Shown here: one piece after another, positions 17,324 through 24,912 of the stretch
Layout of the letters: each line of letters starts with the position of its first letter
How positions within the stretch are numbered: the first letter of the stretch is position 1
Assembly: GCA_900322135.1 (NCBI GenBank)
Contig: ONYP01000039.1
Span: forward strand, 1 to 46,936
Length of the DNA: 46,936 nt
Reading direction: 5' to 3'
Origin: an uncultured Prevotellaceae bacterium
Lineage (GTDB): Bacteria > Bacteroidota > Bacteroidia > Bacteroidales > Muribaculaceae
Made by a program: the position numbers and the translations under genes
The notes under the pieces: generated by a model
The model's input: the letters and a program-made list of their open reading frames with translations, nothing else
The model's database searches: none
What the model was told of the DNA's origin: nothing

Positions 17324-18637
17324 ATGGGACGATTAGTAGCAATTGTAGGAAGGCCCAATGTGGGCAAGTCAACGCTGTTTAACCGCTTGACGCAAACGCG
17401 TGCAGCCATCGTCAACGACACCAGCGGAACCACGCGCGACCGTCAGTACGGCAAGATGGAGTGGAACGGCATGGAGATGTCGGTCGTCGACACCGGCGGC
17501 TGGGTAGTCAACAGCGAGGACATCTTTGAAGACGAGATCAACAAGCAAGTGCATCTCGCCATCGACGAGGCCGATGTCATCCTCTTTGTCGTCGACATCA
17601 AGAACGGCATCACCGACCTCGACGACAGCGTCGCCGACATCCTGCGCCGCACTTCCAAGCCCGTCATCGTCGTCGCCAACAAGGACGACAACAACCAGAG
17701 CATGTATGCCGAAGCCGAGTTCTACGCCCTGGGTCTGGGCAAGCCTTACTCCATCTCGGCGGCCAACGGCAACGGCACCGGCGACCTGCTCGACGAGGTC
17801 GTCAAGCAGATGCCCGAGAAGGCCGAGGAGACCATCGAGGAGGACCTGCCCCGCTTTGCCATCGTCGGCCGCCCCAATGCCGGCAAGTCATCGCTCATCA
17901 ACTCGCTGATGGACGAGCAGCGCAACATCGTCACCGACATCGCCGGCACCACACGCGACAGCATCTACTCGCGCTACAACAAGTTCGGATTTGACTTCTA
18001 CCTCGTCGACACCGCCGGCATCCGCAAGAAGAACAAGGTCAACGAGGACATCGAGTACTACTCGGTGCTCCGCTCCATCCGCGCCATCGAGAACAGCGAT
18101 GTGTGCATCCTGCTCATCGACGCCACACGCGGCATCGAGGCCCAGGATGTCAACATCTTCTCTATCATACAGAAGAACCGCAAGGGGCTCGTCGTGCTCG
18201 TCAACAAGTGGGATGTAGCCGAGAACAAGACGCAACAGAGCATCGACCACTTCGAGGCAACCATCCGCGAGCGTTTCGCCCCGTTCACCGACTTCCCCAT
18301 CATCTTCGGGTCGGCACTCACCAAGCAGCGCATCCACAAGGTGCTGCAGACAGCCATCGATGTCTACAACAACCGCCGCATCGTCATCCCCACCTCGCAA
18401 CTCAACAATGTGCTGCAAGAGGCCATTCAAGCCTACCCGCCCCCCGCAGTCAAGGGCAAATATGTCAAAATCAAGTACATCACCATGCTCAAGGGTGCCC
18501 ATGTGCCCACCTTTATCTTCTTCTGCAACCTGCCGCAGTGGATCAAGGACCCCTACAAGCGTTATCTCGAGAACAAGATTCGAGAGCACTGGAACCTGCA
18601 CGGCACCGTCATCAACCTGTTTTTCCGCGAGAAATAA
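17324..18637 (+). CDS. der: Ribosome biogenesis GTPase Der (double Era-like)
   Basis: The 437-residue protein has two GTPase domains in tandem: GRPNVGKST at residues 8-16 with DTGGWV, and [10 protein letters not shown] near residue 182 with DTAGIRKK. The NKWD and NKDD recognition motifs are present. The C-terminal KH-like domain includes [10 protein letters not shown]. Der acts in late 50S subunit assembly. Length and layout match the family. A perfect terminator follows. Confidence 0.97.
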   Translation: MGRLVAIVGRPNVGKSTLFNRLTQTRAAIVNDTSGTTRDRQYGKMEWNGMEMSVVDTGGWVVNSEDIFEDEINKQVHLAIDEADVILFVVDIKNGITDLDDSVADILRRTSKPVIVVANKDDNNQSMYAEAEFYALGLGKPYSISAANGNGTGDLLDEVVKQMPEKAEETIEEDLPRFAIVGRPNAGKSSLINSLMDEQRNIVTDIAGTTRDSIYSRYNKFGFDFYLVDTAGIRKKNKVNEDIEYYSVLRSIRAIENSDVCILLIDATRGIEAQDVNIFSIIQKNRKGLVVLVNKWDVAENKTQQSIDHFEATIRERFAPFTDFPIIFGSALTKQRIHKVLQTAIDVYNNRRIVIPTSQLNNVLQEAIQAYPPPAVKGKYVKIKYITMLKGAHVPTFIFFCNLPQWIKDPYKRYLENKIREHWNLHGTVINLFFREK

Positions 18638-18659
18638 GCAAATTGTTACAAATAATGCA

Positions 18660-18700
18660 TTGGCAGCCAATAATAATTAAATTATTGGCTGCCAATTTGT
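18660..18700 (+). terminator. Terminator of der
   Basis: TTGGCAGCCAATAAT (18660-18674) pairs perfectly over 15 bases with ATTATTGGCTGCCAA (18681-18695), then TTTGTT. Confidence 0.8.
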
Positions 18701-18779
18701 TAACAATAAATGCATGTCTTTATCAAGAATTATTATTCAAATTATCACAAAAAATTTGGAACATTTCAAATATTCTTTT

Positions 18780-18920
18780 TATCTTTGCAATGCGAAATAA
18801 AAACAATTTCGGTCTACCATTTAAAGATTGACACAAGCAACAAACAACAAGAACATATATACTTGAATTTTGGTTATGAAGATGGTGTGCTTTTGTGAAA
18901 AAGCGCACTTTCGCTTTATA
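18780..18920 (+). promoter_or_regulatory. Promoter with no following gene; candidate small RNA region
   Basis: TATCTTTG (18780-18787) predicts transcription from about 18791. No convincing coding frame follows. AAAGCG (18900-18905) and CGCTTT (18912-18917) form a small terminator-like hairpin followed by ATATATA, which would give a transcript of about 125 bases. The 18638-19112 gap otherwise holds two more promoter boxes and the der terminator. Confidence 0.35.
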
Positions 18921-18990
18921 TATACCCCACCCTTCTTCACGCTATGCTCAAAAACTGCCCGATGAAAACGGGAAAATAAAAACTTTATAT

Positions 18991-18998
18991 TATCTTTG
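18991..18998 (+). promoter_or_regulatory. Upstream -7 box before the coiled-coil protein gene
   Basis: TATCTTTG is followed by CCTTCA. The 14 bases 18991-19004 are identical to 19080-19093, so two near-identical promoter cores lie 89 bases apart. Between them is the A8T8 near-palindrome at 19039-19054. Confidence 0.6.
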
Positions 18999-19079
18999 CC
19001 TTCAGCGAAGATAGGCGGCGCCTCAACCATGGCTAATCAAAAAAAATTTTTTTTGTTTGCCATAGTGTTCAACTTGCAC

Positions 19080-19087
19080 TATCTTTG
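19080..19087 (+). promoter_or_regulatory. Proximal -7 box of the coiled-coil protein gene
   Basis: TATCTTTG followed by CCTTCA lies 25 bases before the ATG at 19113, giving a leader of about 22 bases. Confidence 0.65.
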
Positions 19088-19112
19088 CCTTCAATATTCA
19101 ACATTATAAACA

Positions 19113-19826
19113 ATGAACGCTATGAAAAGAATCAAACTGATGGTCATCGCAATGGCTGTGATAATGGCCGCAGCAATGGCTCCCAATGCCCAGGCCCAAG
19201 TCACCACCCAAGATGTGCAGCAACTCGAGAGAGAAATCGAGCAACACGAGAAGAACATCAAGGAAAAGGAAGCCTCCATCAAGGACATGGAGGACAAAAT
19301 CGACAACCTCAAGTCGCAACTCAAGGACCTCGAGAACCAAAAGAAAGCCCTCGAGAAGGAACTCAAGAGCGAAATCAAGGAGCGCAAAGACAAGTTCACC
19401 GTGCGCGACGAGTTGGTCTATGACCAGGAAATCGTCGATGTGCTTTACAACCCCTATAACAAGAGCGATGTGGAGGATGCGCTCGAGAGCTTCGAGGGCA
19501 TGGAGACCAAGGATGTGCTCAAGAAGAAAGAACTTGTCGAGAAATACGGCGAGTACACCAAGGACCTCAAGGAATTCATGGAGAAGATGAAAAAACAACT
19601 CGCCGACAACCACTGGAAATATGTGTCATCGTCCTCCGACCTGTACAAGAAATTCGAGAAAGGCGTCAAGGGTACCAAGTACTGGAAAGTCTATAACAAG
19701 AAAGAGAAAAACGAGAGCATCGACTACCTGGACCGCGTCATGGACAAGATCATGACTTTCAAGAACGACGGCCTCAAGAGCGAGACCCAGTTCAACGAAA
19801 TCCTCAACATGCTCTACGCCAACTGA
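19113..19826 (+). CDS. Exported coiled-coil protein of unknown function
   Basis: The 237-residue product has a signal peptide (MNAMKRIKLMVIAMAVIMAAA, in two parts, ending in NAQAQ). Residues of about 30-95 form a strong heptad coiled coil, very rich in Lys and Glu (QQLEREIEQHEKNIKEKE and following). The rest is helical and charged (KKELVEKYGEYTKDLKEF), with a short C-terminal segment. A periplasmic or surface structural role is inferred; no enzyme motif is visible. It has one or two promoters and a strong hairpin terminator, so it is a single-gene unit. A start at the second Met (19122) is also possible. Confidence 0.85.
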   Translation: MNAMKRIKLMVIAMAVIMAAAMAPNAQAQVTTQDVQQLEREIEQHEKNIKEKEASIKDMEDKIDNLKSQLKDLENQKKALEKELKSEIKERKDKFTVRDELVYDQEIVDVLYNPYNKSDVEDALESFEGMETKDVLKKKELVEKYGEYTKDLKEFMEKMKKQLADNHWKYVSSSSDLYKKFEKGVKGTKYWKVYNKKEKNESIDYLDRVMDKIMTFKNDGLKSETQFNEILNMLYAN

Positions 19827-19850
19827 TAGACGCTGATCAGCCCACCACGC

Positions 19851-19895
19851 CACGGGATGCCGCGTCATCAATTTGCTGATGCACGGCATCCCGTG
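19851..19895 (+). terminator. Terminator hairpin of the coiled-coil protein gene
   Basis: CACGGGATGCCG (19851-19862) pairs exactly with CGGCATCCCGTG (19884-19895), with further pairing inside (CATCA/TGATG). No T-run follows. Confidence 0.65.
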
Positions 19896-19970
19896 CTATT
19901 GAATCACATAGATTCAAGAGGCAATTCATAAAAAAGCGCTCAATCATTTGGATTCTTTACAAGTAAGCAT

Positions 19971-19978
19971 TAACTTTG
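19971..19978 (+). promoter_or_regulatory. -7 box of the Cys-motif membrane protein gene
   Basis: TAACTTTG predicts a start near 19982 and a leader of about 70 bases. Confidence 0.6.
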
Positions 19979-20051
19979 TTGGCGTGCAATCCCGACATTG
20001 CGCGACTATTATTCGACTAATTATTTTTAATCTAATCATCATCACATCACT

Positions 20052-20711
20052 ATGAACGGTAAAAAGATATGCAGATCCTTGCGTGAAATCCGTTGCCGCA
20101 TCGCTCAGGCCAACGACATCGACTTCACGCCTAATGTCTGCACCCATGAGGGTGACTGTGCCGGCACCTGTCCGGCTTGTGAGAGCGAGTTGCGATACAT
20201 CGAGCGACAGTTGCTCAGGCGCACCGCAACGGGCAAGAAAGTGGCTCTAGCCGGGCTGGCCCTGGGGGCGGCCTCGTTGATGCCCATGCATGCACAGCAG
20301 GTGGCAACCACAACACCCCAAGCCACCACCCAGCGACCCACCACCCCACGGTTGGTCGACGCCGCCCCGGGCGACACCACAGCAGTAGTGGTGCGTGGCA
20401 AAGTCATCGATATGGATGACAAGAGTGAAGCCATCGGCGCGTCCGTTATCCTCAACGGGACCAACCGCGGCACAGCGACCGACATTGATGGCAATTTTGC
20501 CATTCGTGTGCCCCGCGGCAGCAAACTGAAGATCTCCTATATAGGATACGAGACTCAAGAATACGAGGTAAAAGCGACAACGGCCGATGAAGGTGTCATC
20601 ATCACCCTCAAACCGAAAGAACCCTTAAGGGAAACAGGAGTCATCGTTGGCGGGATTCAAACCCTTAATATGCCCGCTGTGGATGCCGACATCTACCTGC
20701 CTGATTTTTAA
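20052..20711 (+). CDS. Membrane protein with N-terminal Cys motif and carboxypeptidase-regulatory-like domain
   Basis: The 219-residue protein has an unusual layout. Residues of about 1-55 are cytoplasmic-type, with CTHEGDCAGTCPACESEL, a four-Cys plus His motif that looks metal-binding. Near residues 60-80, KKVALAGLALGAASLMP is a single hydrophobic anchor or signal-like segment. A Thr/Pro-rich linker (TTTPQATTQRPTTP) leads to VRGKVIDMDDKSEAIGASV, NGTNRGTATDIDGNFAI and ISYIGYETQEYEV, the carboxypeptidase D regulatory-like fold that also opens SusC-type receptors. Similar Cys-motif/TM/regulatory-domain proteins exist in Bacteroidales as I recall, but their role is not known to me. It has its own promoter and shares a terminator with the tRNA. 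Confidence 0.85.
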   Translation: MNGKKICRSLREIRCRIAQANDIDFTPNVCTHEGDCAGTCPACESELRYIERQLLRRTATGKKVALAGLALGAASLMPMHAQQVATTTPQATTQRPTTPRLVDAAPGDTTAVVVRGKVIDMDDKSEAIGASVILNGTNRGTATDIDGNFAIRVPRGSKLKISYIGYETQEYEVKATTADEGVIITLKPKEPLRETGVIVGGIQTLNMPAVDADIYLPDF

Positions 20712-20768
20712 TATCATTAAGCGCAGCCGTCCAAACAGGGCCAAGGCATAATAGCCTATAAATCAACA

Positions 20769-20800
20769 AAAACCGCCGGCACACCAGTGTCGACGGTTTT
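20769..20800. terminator. Bidirectional terminator between the Cys-motif gene and the tRNA
   Basis: AAAACCG (20769-20775) pairs with CGGTTTT (20794-20800), extended by inner CGGCAC/GTGTCG pairing. T-rich tracts lie on both sides, so it can serve both convergent units. Confidence 0.75.
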
Positions 20801-20804
20801 CTAT

Positions 20805-20881
20805 TGGTGGTCCCACTTGGGCTTGAACCAAGGACTCCCTGATTATGAGTCAGGTGCTCTAACCAACTGAGCTATAGGACC
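20805..20881 (-). tRNA. tRNA with CAU anticodon (Ile2 or elongator Met)
   Basis: The minus strand folds as a full cloverleaf: acceptor GGTCCTA/TGGGACC with one mismatch-like U-G, D-arm with AGCTCAGTTGGTTAGAGC, anticodon stem CCTGA/TCAGG around CTCATAA, and T-arm CTTGG-TTCAAGC-CCAAG. The discriminator A and CCA are encoded. The CAU anticodon occurs in Met tRNAs and in lysidine-modified Ile2. C4-G69 and C5-G68 match the TilS identity pairs of E. coli Ile2, which favours Ile2, but this is inference. Fold and anticodon are read directly. Confidence 0.95.
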
Positions 20882-20915
20882 GGCTCTTGTGGCATGCTAC
20901 CACTCAAAGCGGCTG

Positions 20916-20923
20916 CAAAAATA
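20916..20923 (-). promoter_or_regulatory. -7 box of the CAU tRNA
   Basis: On the minus strand this reads TATTTTTG followed by CAGCC, about 35 bases upstream of the tRNA. Confidence 0.6.
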
Positions 20924-21395
20924 CAAAATATTTGTGAATTGGCAATTCCAACTCGCATTTTTTTATGTCTAAAAGCAAATAGCAAGGAATAAGGTCAAAA
21001 CACTGACTTACTAATGCGATTTCTGATTGATTGGCATTAAAATGCCACTTTTTGGGGGACAAAACGCCACATTTCACATTTTTTAAACATTAAAATAGCT
21101 TTCAATAATGAAATATTTAGTTAATTTGCGCCTGTTAATCAACAAAACCCAAGTTTTACTTGGAGATTAAACATGTAAATGCTTTTATGGGGTAAATATA
21201 GTTTTCAAGTATTAGTAATTATGAGGGTCTCAGCAGTGATGCTTGGACCTTTATTTTTTGCGGCCTCTGAACCATAGAAAGACTTATCGGTCGATGCCAG
21301 GACGGCAACATTGAAACTTCGCGGCTTAGCGTGAGAATTTTTAGTCCTCGTAATTATCAATCGTTATCCAAGTTGTCTTAAAAAAACATCGCGGC
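20924..21395. other. Long AT-rich gap without a recognisable gene
   Basis: I see no coding frame or clear RNA gene here. It contains AT-rich sequence with short self-complementary stretches (GGCATTAAAATGCC at 21034-21047) and one copy of the CACGCTAAGCCGCGA repeat (minus strand, 21319-21335). A second copy overlaps the end of the next gene. A small RNA cannot be excluded. Confidence 0.5.
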
Positions 21396-22055
21396 TTAGC
21401 GTGAGGCAGTTTGCTGCATGGCCATCAGGGTAAGGATGCCCTCGCGCCCCATGTTCATCATCAGGTCGAGAATGCTCAAGTCGGCCTTAAAGCCATCCTC
21501 TCCCTTCCACATCTGGTAGTAGGGCACATTGCTCAATTGCAATGTATCCTGTTTCTTCATGGCGATGCGGCCTCTCAGGTCCATCACGCCATCATCGTTG
21601 GCTATGTTGCCGCCCGCGTCAACATAGCGGGTCGTCAGCGGCAGGTCCATGAAGTCGACGATGACCTGGTGCATCTGGCTGTTAAACTCTTGCAGGTAGC
21701 GTTGCTGGCCGTGGATGACGCGCGACAGGTCGTCGGCCACATAGTCAAAGTAAGGGGAGCGGCCATAAGCCGAGTAGAGCGCGCCCCAGTGCAGGCGCCG
21801 CCAGTCGCCGTGTTCCGAGATGAGCACATCGCGCAACGGAGTCATCATGTTGTTGGTAGCGCCCACGAGGGGCACGGTGAGCGTCTGCATGCCGTTTGGT
21901 CCATCGACACGGTAACGGTGATGGCTATGGCGCAACGGCAGGCTGCGCTCGCCCAGGTCGACCAGCAGCACGCCAGCCTTGAGGGCTGCCGCATAGCACC
22001 GCACGCTGGCGGCACACATGCTGCCCATCATCACGGCCGACGATGTGTCGAGCAT
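21396..22055 (-). CDS. WbqC-family protein
   Basis: The 219-residue protein matches the WbqC-like family through its central DWRRLHWGALYSAYGRSPYF segment, the VDGPNGMQTLTVPLVG strand region and the terminal LSILDLMMNMG. The family is linked to polysaccharide gene clusters and its activity is not established. The ATG overlaps the lepB stop as TAATG, so the two are translationally coupled; this lepB-wbqC order is familiar from Bacteroidales. Its stop codon lies inside a dispersed CACGCTAAGCCGCGA repeat, so the last residues (ASR) are encoded by repeat sequence. Confidence 0.88.
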   Translation of the reverse strand: MLDTSSAVMMGSMCAASVRCYAAALKAGVLLVDLGERSLPLRHSHHRYRVDGPNGMQTLTVPLVGATNNMMTPLRDVLISEHGDWRRLHWGALYSAYGRSPYFDYVADDLSRVIHGQQRYLQEFNSQMHQVIVDFMDLPLTTRYVDAGGNIANDDGVMDLRGRIAMKKQDTLQLSNVPYYQMWKGEDGFKADLSILDLMMNMGREGILTLMAMQQTASR

Positions 22056-23485
22056 TACTTCTTGTCGGGGTTGGGCATCTTGAAGATGCGGTTCCAGCGG
22101 ATGCCGCCGTTGAACAGCGAACGGTCCTTGTCAAAGGAGATGAGGATGATCGACGGGGTGCCCACGATGTGGTCCTCGGGCACGAAGCCCCAGTAGCGGG
22201 AGTCGAGCGAGTTGTCGCGGTTGTCGCCCTGCATCCAGTAGTAGTCCATCAGGAAGGTGTAACTTGTCGCGGGCTTGCCGTTGATATAAATCTGGCCGTT
22301 CTTCACCTCCAGGTCGTTGCCCTCGTAGTTGCGGATGCAGCGCTCATAGAGCGGCAGGTTCTCCAGCGTGAGGTCTATCTTGGCGCCCTTCTTGGGAACC
22401 CACACGGGACCGTAGTTGTCGTGAGTCCAGCCATAGTCGGTGCCGATGGGATAGGTATATATGGACTCGCCTGGCTCGGCTTTGATCTGTTGAACGACCT
22501 CTACCCACGGCTTAGACTCTAGCATCTTTTTCTTCTCGGCAGTGAGCGGCAGGACATATTCATTGGCATTGATGTACCCGCGAGACTGGTCCTCGTTGCT
22601 GATTTCCAGTTCATCCAGGCGGTCCTTGCTGATGGGCGTGCCTTTGGACTTGACATAGTAGAAATACTGTACATTCTTGGGCTGGGGCACTGCCTTGCCG
22701 TCGGCATAGACGATACCGTCCTTGATCTGAATCATCTCGCCGGGCAGACCCAGGCAGCGCTTCACATAGTTGTCGCGGCGGTCAACGGGGCGGTAAATGA
22801 TTTCGCCAAAAGCGTCTTTGTTATTGTTAACCACATCACGGCCATGACGGAAACACAAGGAATAGTAGTCCTCGCTGCTGCCATACTTGAGCGCAACGGT
22901 GTCGCCGGCGGGGAAGTTAAACACCACGATGTCCATGCGCTCCACATTGCGCAGGCCTTTCAGGCGGTGGTAGGACAACTGGGGCTTCTCAATATAGGAC
23001 TTGCAGTTCAGGAAGGGCAAGGTGTTCTGGGCCAGCGGGAAGTGCAAGGGGGTCTGCGGCACGCGGGGGCCGTAGGTCACCTTGTTGACCCACAGGAAGT
23101 CACCCGTCAGCAGCGACTTCTCGAGCGAGGACGAGGGAATCTGGTAGTTCTGTCCCACAAACAGGAACAGGAAGTAAACCAGCACCAGTGCATAGATGAT
23201 AGCGTCAACCCAGCTCATCACCATGCGCGCCGGGCCCTTCTTCATACCCTTCCAGGCGCCCCAGGGCAGGTACTGCGTCAGGTAGATGTCAACCAGCAGC
23301 AACAGACCCAGCAACAGCCAGGGGTTGCCCATCCACAGGACCCACAGCAGATAGATGACAGCCACAATGGCAAAGCGCAGCCATCGTGTGGTTTTGACAC
23401 GGCCAAGGCGCTCGGTCAGCGAACCCGTTTGCCTCACATATTCCTCTTCATTATTATCTTGTTTGTGCTTGTTATCAGTTGCCAT
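22055..23485 (-). CDS. lepB: Signal peptidase I
   Basis: The 476-residue membrane protease removes signal peptides from exported proteins. Hydrophobic segments near residues 38-75 and 92-111 precede the catalytic Ser120 (IPSSSLEKSL). The catalytic Lys242 lies in YVKRCLGLPGE. The box with GDNRDNSLDSRYWG is at the C-terminal end. The enzyme is longer than E. coli LepB because of insertions between these boxes, as is usual in Bacteroidota. It starts a minus-strand pair with the WbqC-like gene and diverges from the PH-domain gene. Confidence 0.96.
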   Translation of the reverse strand: MATDNKHKQDNNEEEYVRQTGSLTERLGRVKTTRWLRFAIVAVIYLLWVLWMGNPWLLLGLLLLVDIYLTQYLPWGAWKGMKKGPARMVMSWVDAIIYALVLVYFLFLFVGQNYQIPSSSLEKSLLTGDFLWVNKVTYGPRVPQTPLHFPLAQNTLPFLNCKSYIEKPQLSYHRLKGLRNVERMDIVVFNFPAGDTVALKYGSSEDYYSLCFRHGRDVVNNNKDAFGEIIYRPVDRRDNYVKRCLGLPGEMIQIKDGIVYADGKAVPQPKNVQYFYYVKSKGTPISKDRLDELEISNEDQSRGYINANEYVLPLTAEKKKMLESKPWVEVVQQIKAEPGESIYTYPIGTDYGWTHDNYGPVWVPKKGAKIDLTLENLPLYERCIRNYEGNDLEVKNGQIYINGKPATSYTFLMDYYWMQGDNRDNSLDSRYWGFVPEDHIVGTPSIILISFDKDRSLFNGGIRWNRIFKMPNPDKK

Positions 23486-23512
23486 GATTGTATCGATTTG
23501 ATTTTTTCGGTG

Positions 23513-23551
23513 CGAAATTACTAAATAATGTGGAAATAATCAGTAACTTTG
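23513..23551. promoter_or_regulatory. Divergent promoters of lepB and the PH-domain gene
   Basis: On the minus strand 23513-23520 reads TAATTTCG, one base from the -7 consensus, for lepB. On the plus strand 23544-23551 reads TAACTTTG for the PH-domain gene. A second plus-strand box, TAAATTTG (23606-23613), lies closer to that gene. Confidence 0.5.
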
Positions 23552-23649
23552 CCCGATAAGAAAGGATTTTTAGATAAATTTGGCTGCACCTTAACAGAAA
23601 TCAAATAAATTTGTATTTGTTTCGGTTGGCACTAATTATAGGATAAGTT

Positions 23650-24024
23650 ATGAAAATCAGCAAAATTATTGCCCCTGGCGAGACCATCCTTTACAAGCCC
23701 AAACTCTCCAAGTGGGCCTACCTGCAACTGGGCCGTCTCGTGCGCAACCTGACGACAACCATCTTTGTGAGCGACAAGCGTTTTTTCCACAGTCACGGCT
23801 GGATCAACCGCCATGCCCATGAGATTGTCATCGGCAAGGTCGAGAGCATCCTGGTCGAGCAGAGTTTCTGGGGCCGCATTTTCAACTACGGCACCGTGAA
23901 GGTATCGGGCACTGGAGCCGGCACCATCGTGCTGCGCTATCTCAAGCGTCCGCTGGAGTTCCAGCGCCAAGTGCGTGCCGCACAAGGCTCCGGCACCTCT
24001 ACCCCCACTGCCACTGCCGACTGA
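23650..24024 (+). CDS. Small PH-domain (bPH2-like) protein
   Basis: The 124-residue product begins MKISKIIAPGETILYKPKLS, the usual opening of bacterial PH-domain proteins. A strand pattern TTTIFVSDKRFFHSHGW, IVIGKVESILVEQSF, and YGTVKVSGTGAGTIVL follows, matching bPH2/YdbT-like folds. It has no transmembrane segments, unlike most family members that carry two. A short Ser/Thr-rich tail ends it. Role unknown, possibly membrane association. It leads a three-gene plus-strand unit. Confidence 0.85.
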   Translation: MKISKIIAPGETILYKPKLSKWAYLQLGRLVRNLTTTIFVSDKRFFHSHGWINRHAHEIVIGKVESILVEQSFWGRIFNYGTVKVSGTGAGTIVLRYLKRPLEFQRQVRAAQGSGTSTPTATAD

Positions 24025-24072
24025 TGCCATCAAAGGCACAGCCCACCCCCTCTTAATGACAATGACACCATC

Positions 24073-24912
24073 ATGCCGATAATAGAAATCACATCGCTGG
24101 ACCACCCTGGAGTAGAGGTCTATGGCACGCTTACCGAGGCGCAACTGCGCAACCGCCTGGAGCCGGACAAGGGCATCTTCATCGCCGAGAGCCCCAAGGT
24201 CATCCATGTCGCCCTCGACGCGGGCTACGAACCGCTGTCGCTGCTGTGTGAGCGGCGTCACATCACGGGCGATGCCGCCGGCATTATCGAGCGGTGTGGT
24301 GACATCCCCGTCTACACCGGCGAGCGCGCTCTGCTGGCCGCCCTCACGGGCTACACCCTAACGCGCGGCGTGCTGTGCGCCATGCGGCGTCCGCTGCCGC
24401 CGCCCGTCGAGCAGGTGTGCCGTGACGCTCATCGTGTGGTGGTTATCGATGCCGTGACCGACACGACCAACATCGGCGCCATCTTCCGCTCGGCAGCCGC
24501 GCTGGGCATCGACGCGGTGCTGCTCACCCCCACGGCATGCGACCCGTTGAACCGTCGTGCCGTGCGCGTGTCGATGGGCTCGGTCTTTCTCGTCCCCTGG
24601 ACCTGGATTGACGAGCCGGTCACCCCGCACCTGAATGCGCTTGGGTTCCAAACCGCTGCCATGGCCTTGAGCGACGATTCCATCCCGCTCGACGACGCCA
24701 TCCTCAAGCAGATACCCCGCCTGGCCCTGATTATGGGCACCGAGGGCGACGGCCTGTCGCACGAGGCCATCACCGCTGCCGACCATGTCGTGCGCATCCC
24801 CATGAAGCACGGCGTCGACTCGCTCAATGTCGCGGCAGCGGCTGCTGTCGCCTTTTGGGAACTGCGCCAAACACAAGACGATTCACAATCCCATTACGAT
24901 ACACAACGATGA
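24073..24912 (+). CDS. SpoU/TrmH-family RNA 2'-O-methyltransferase
   Basis: The 279-residue protein has an N-terminal RNA-binding-type region and a C-terminal SPOUT methylase domain. The three SPOUT motifs are present: DTTNIGAIFRSAAALG, LIMGTEGDGLS and IPMKHGVDSLNVAAAAAV, which form the knotted S-adenosylmethionine site. The target may be rRNA or tRNA and cannot be read from sequence. Its stop overlaps the next start as ATGA. Confidence 0.93.
   Translation: MPIIEITSLDHPGVEVYGTLTEAQLRNRLEPDKGIFIAESPKVIHVALDAGYEPLSLLCERRHITGDAAGIIERCGDIPVYTGERALLAALTGYTLTRGVLCAMRRPLPPPVEQVCRDAHRVVVIDAVTDTTNIGAIFRSAAALGIDAVLLTPTACDPLNRRAVRVSMGSVFLVPWTWIDEPVTPHLNALGFQTAAMALSDDSIPLDDAILKQIPRLALIMGTEGDGLSHEAITAADHVVRIPMKHGVDSLNVAAAAAVAFWELRQTQDDSQSHYDTQR

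Noticed and set aside
18710-18898. 62-codon open frame starting MHVFIKNYYSN
   Set aside because: A TATCTTTG promoter box lies inside it, it is very AT-rich, and its sequence has no domain-like features. A spurious frame is more likely.
19029-19109. 26-codon frame MANQKKFFLFAIVFN... ending three bases before the coiled-coil gene
   Set aside because: It would be transcribed only from the distal promoter and overlaps the proximal promoter. The run of Lys and Phe codons simply reads the A8T8 tract. Kept only as a part of the promoter-region finding.
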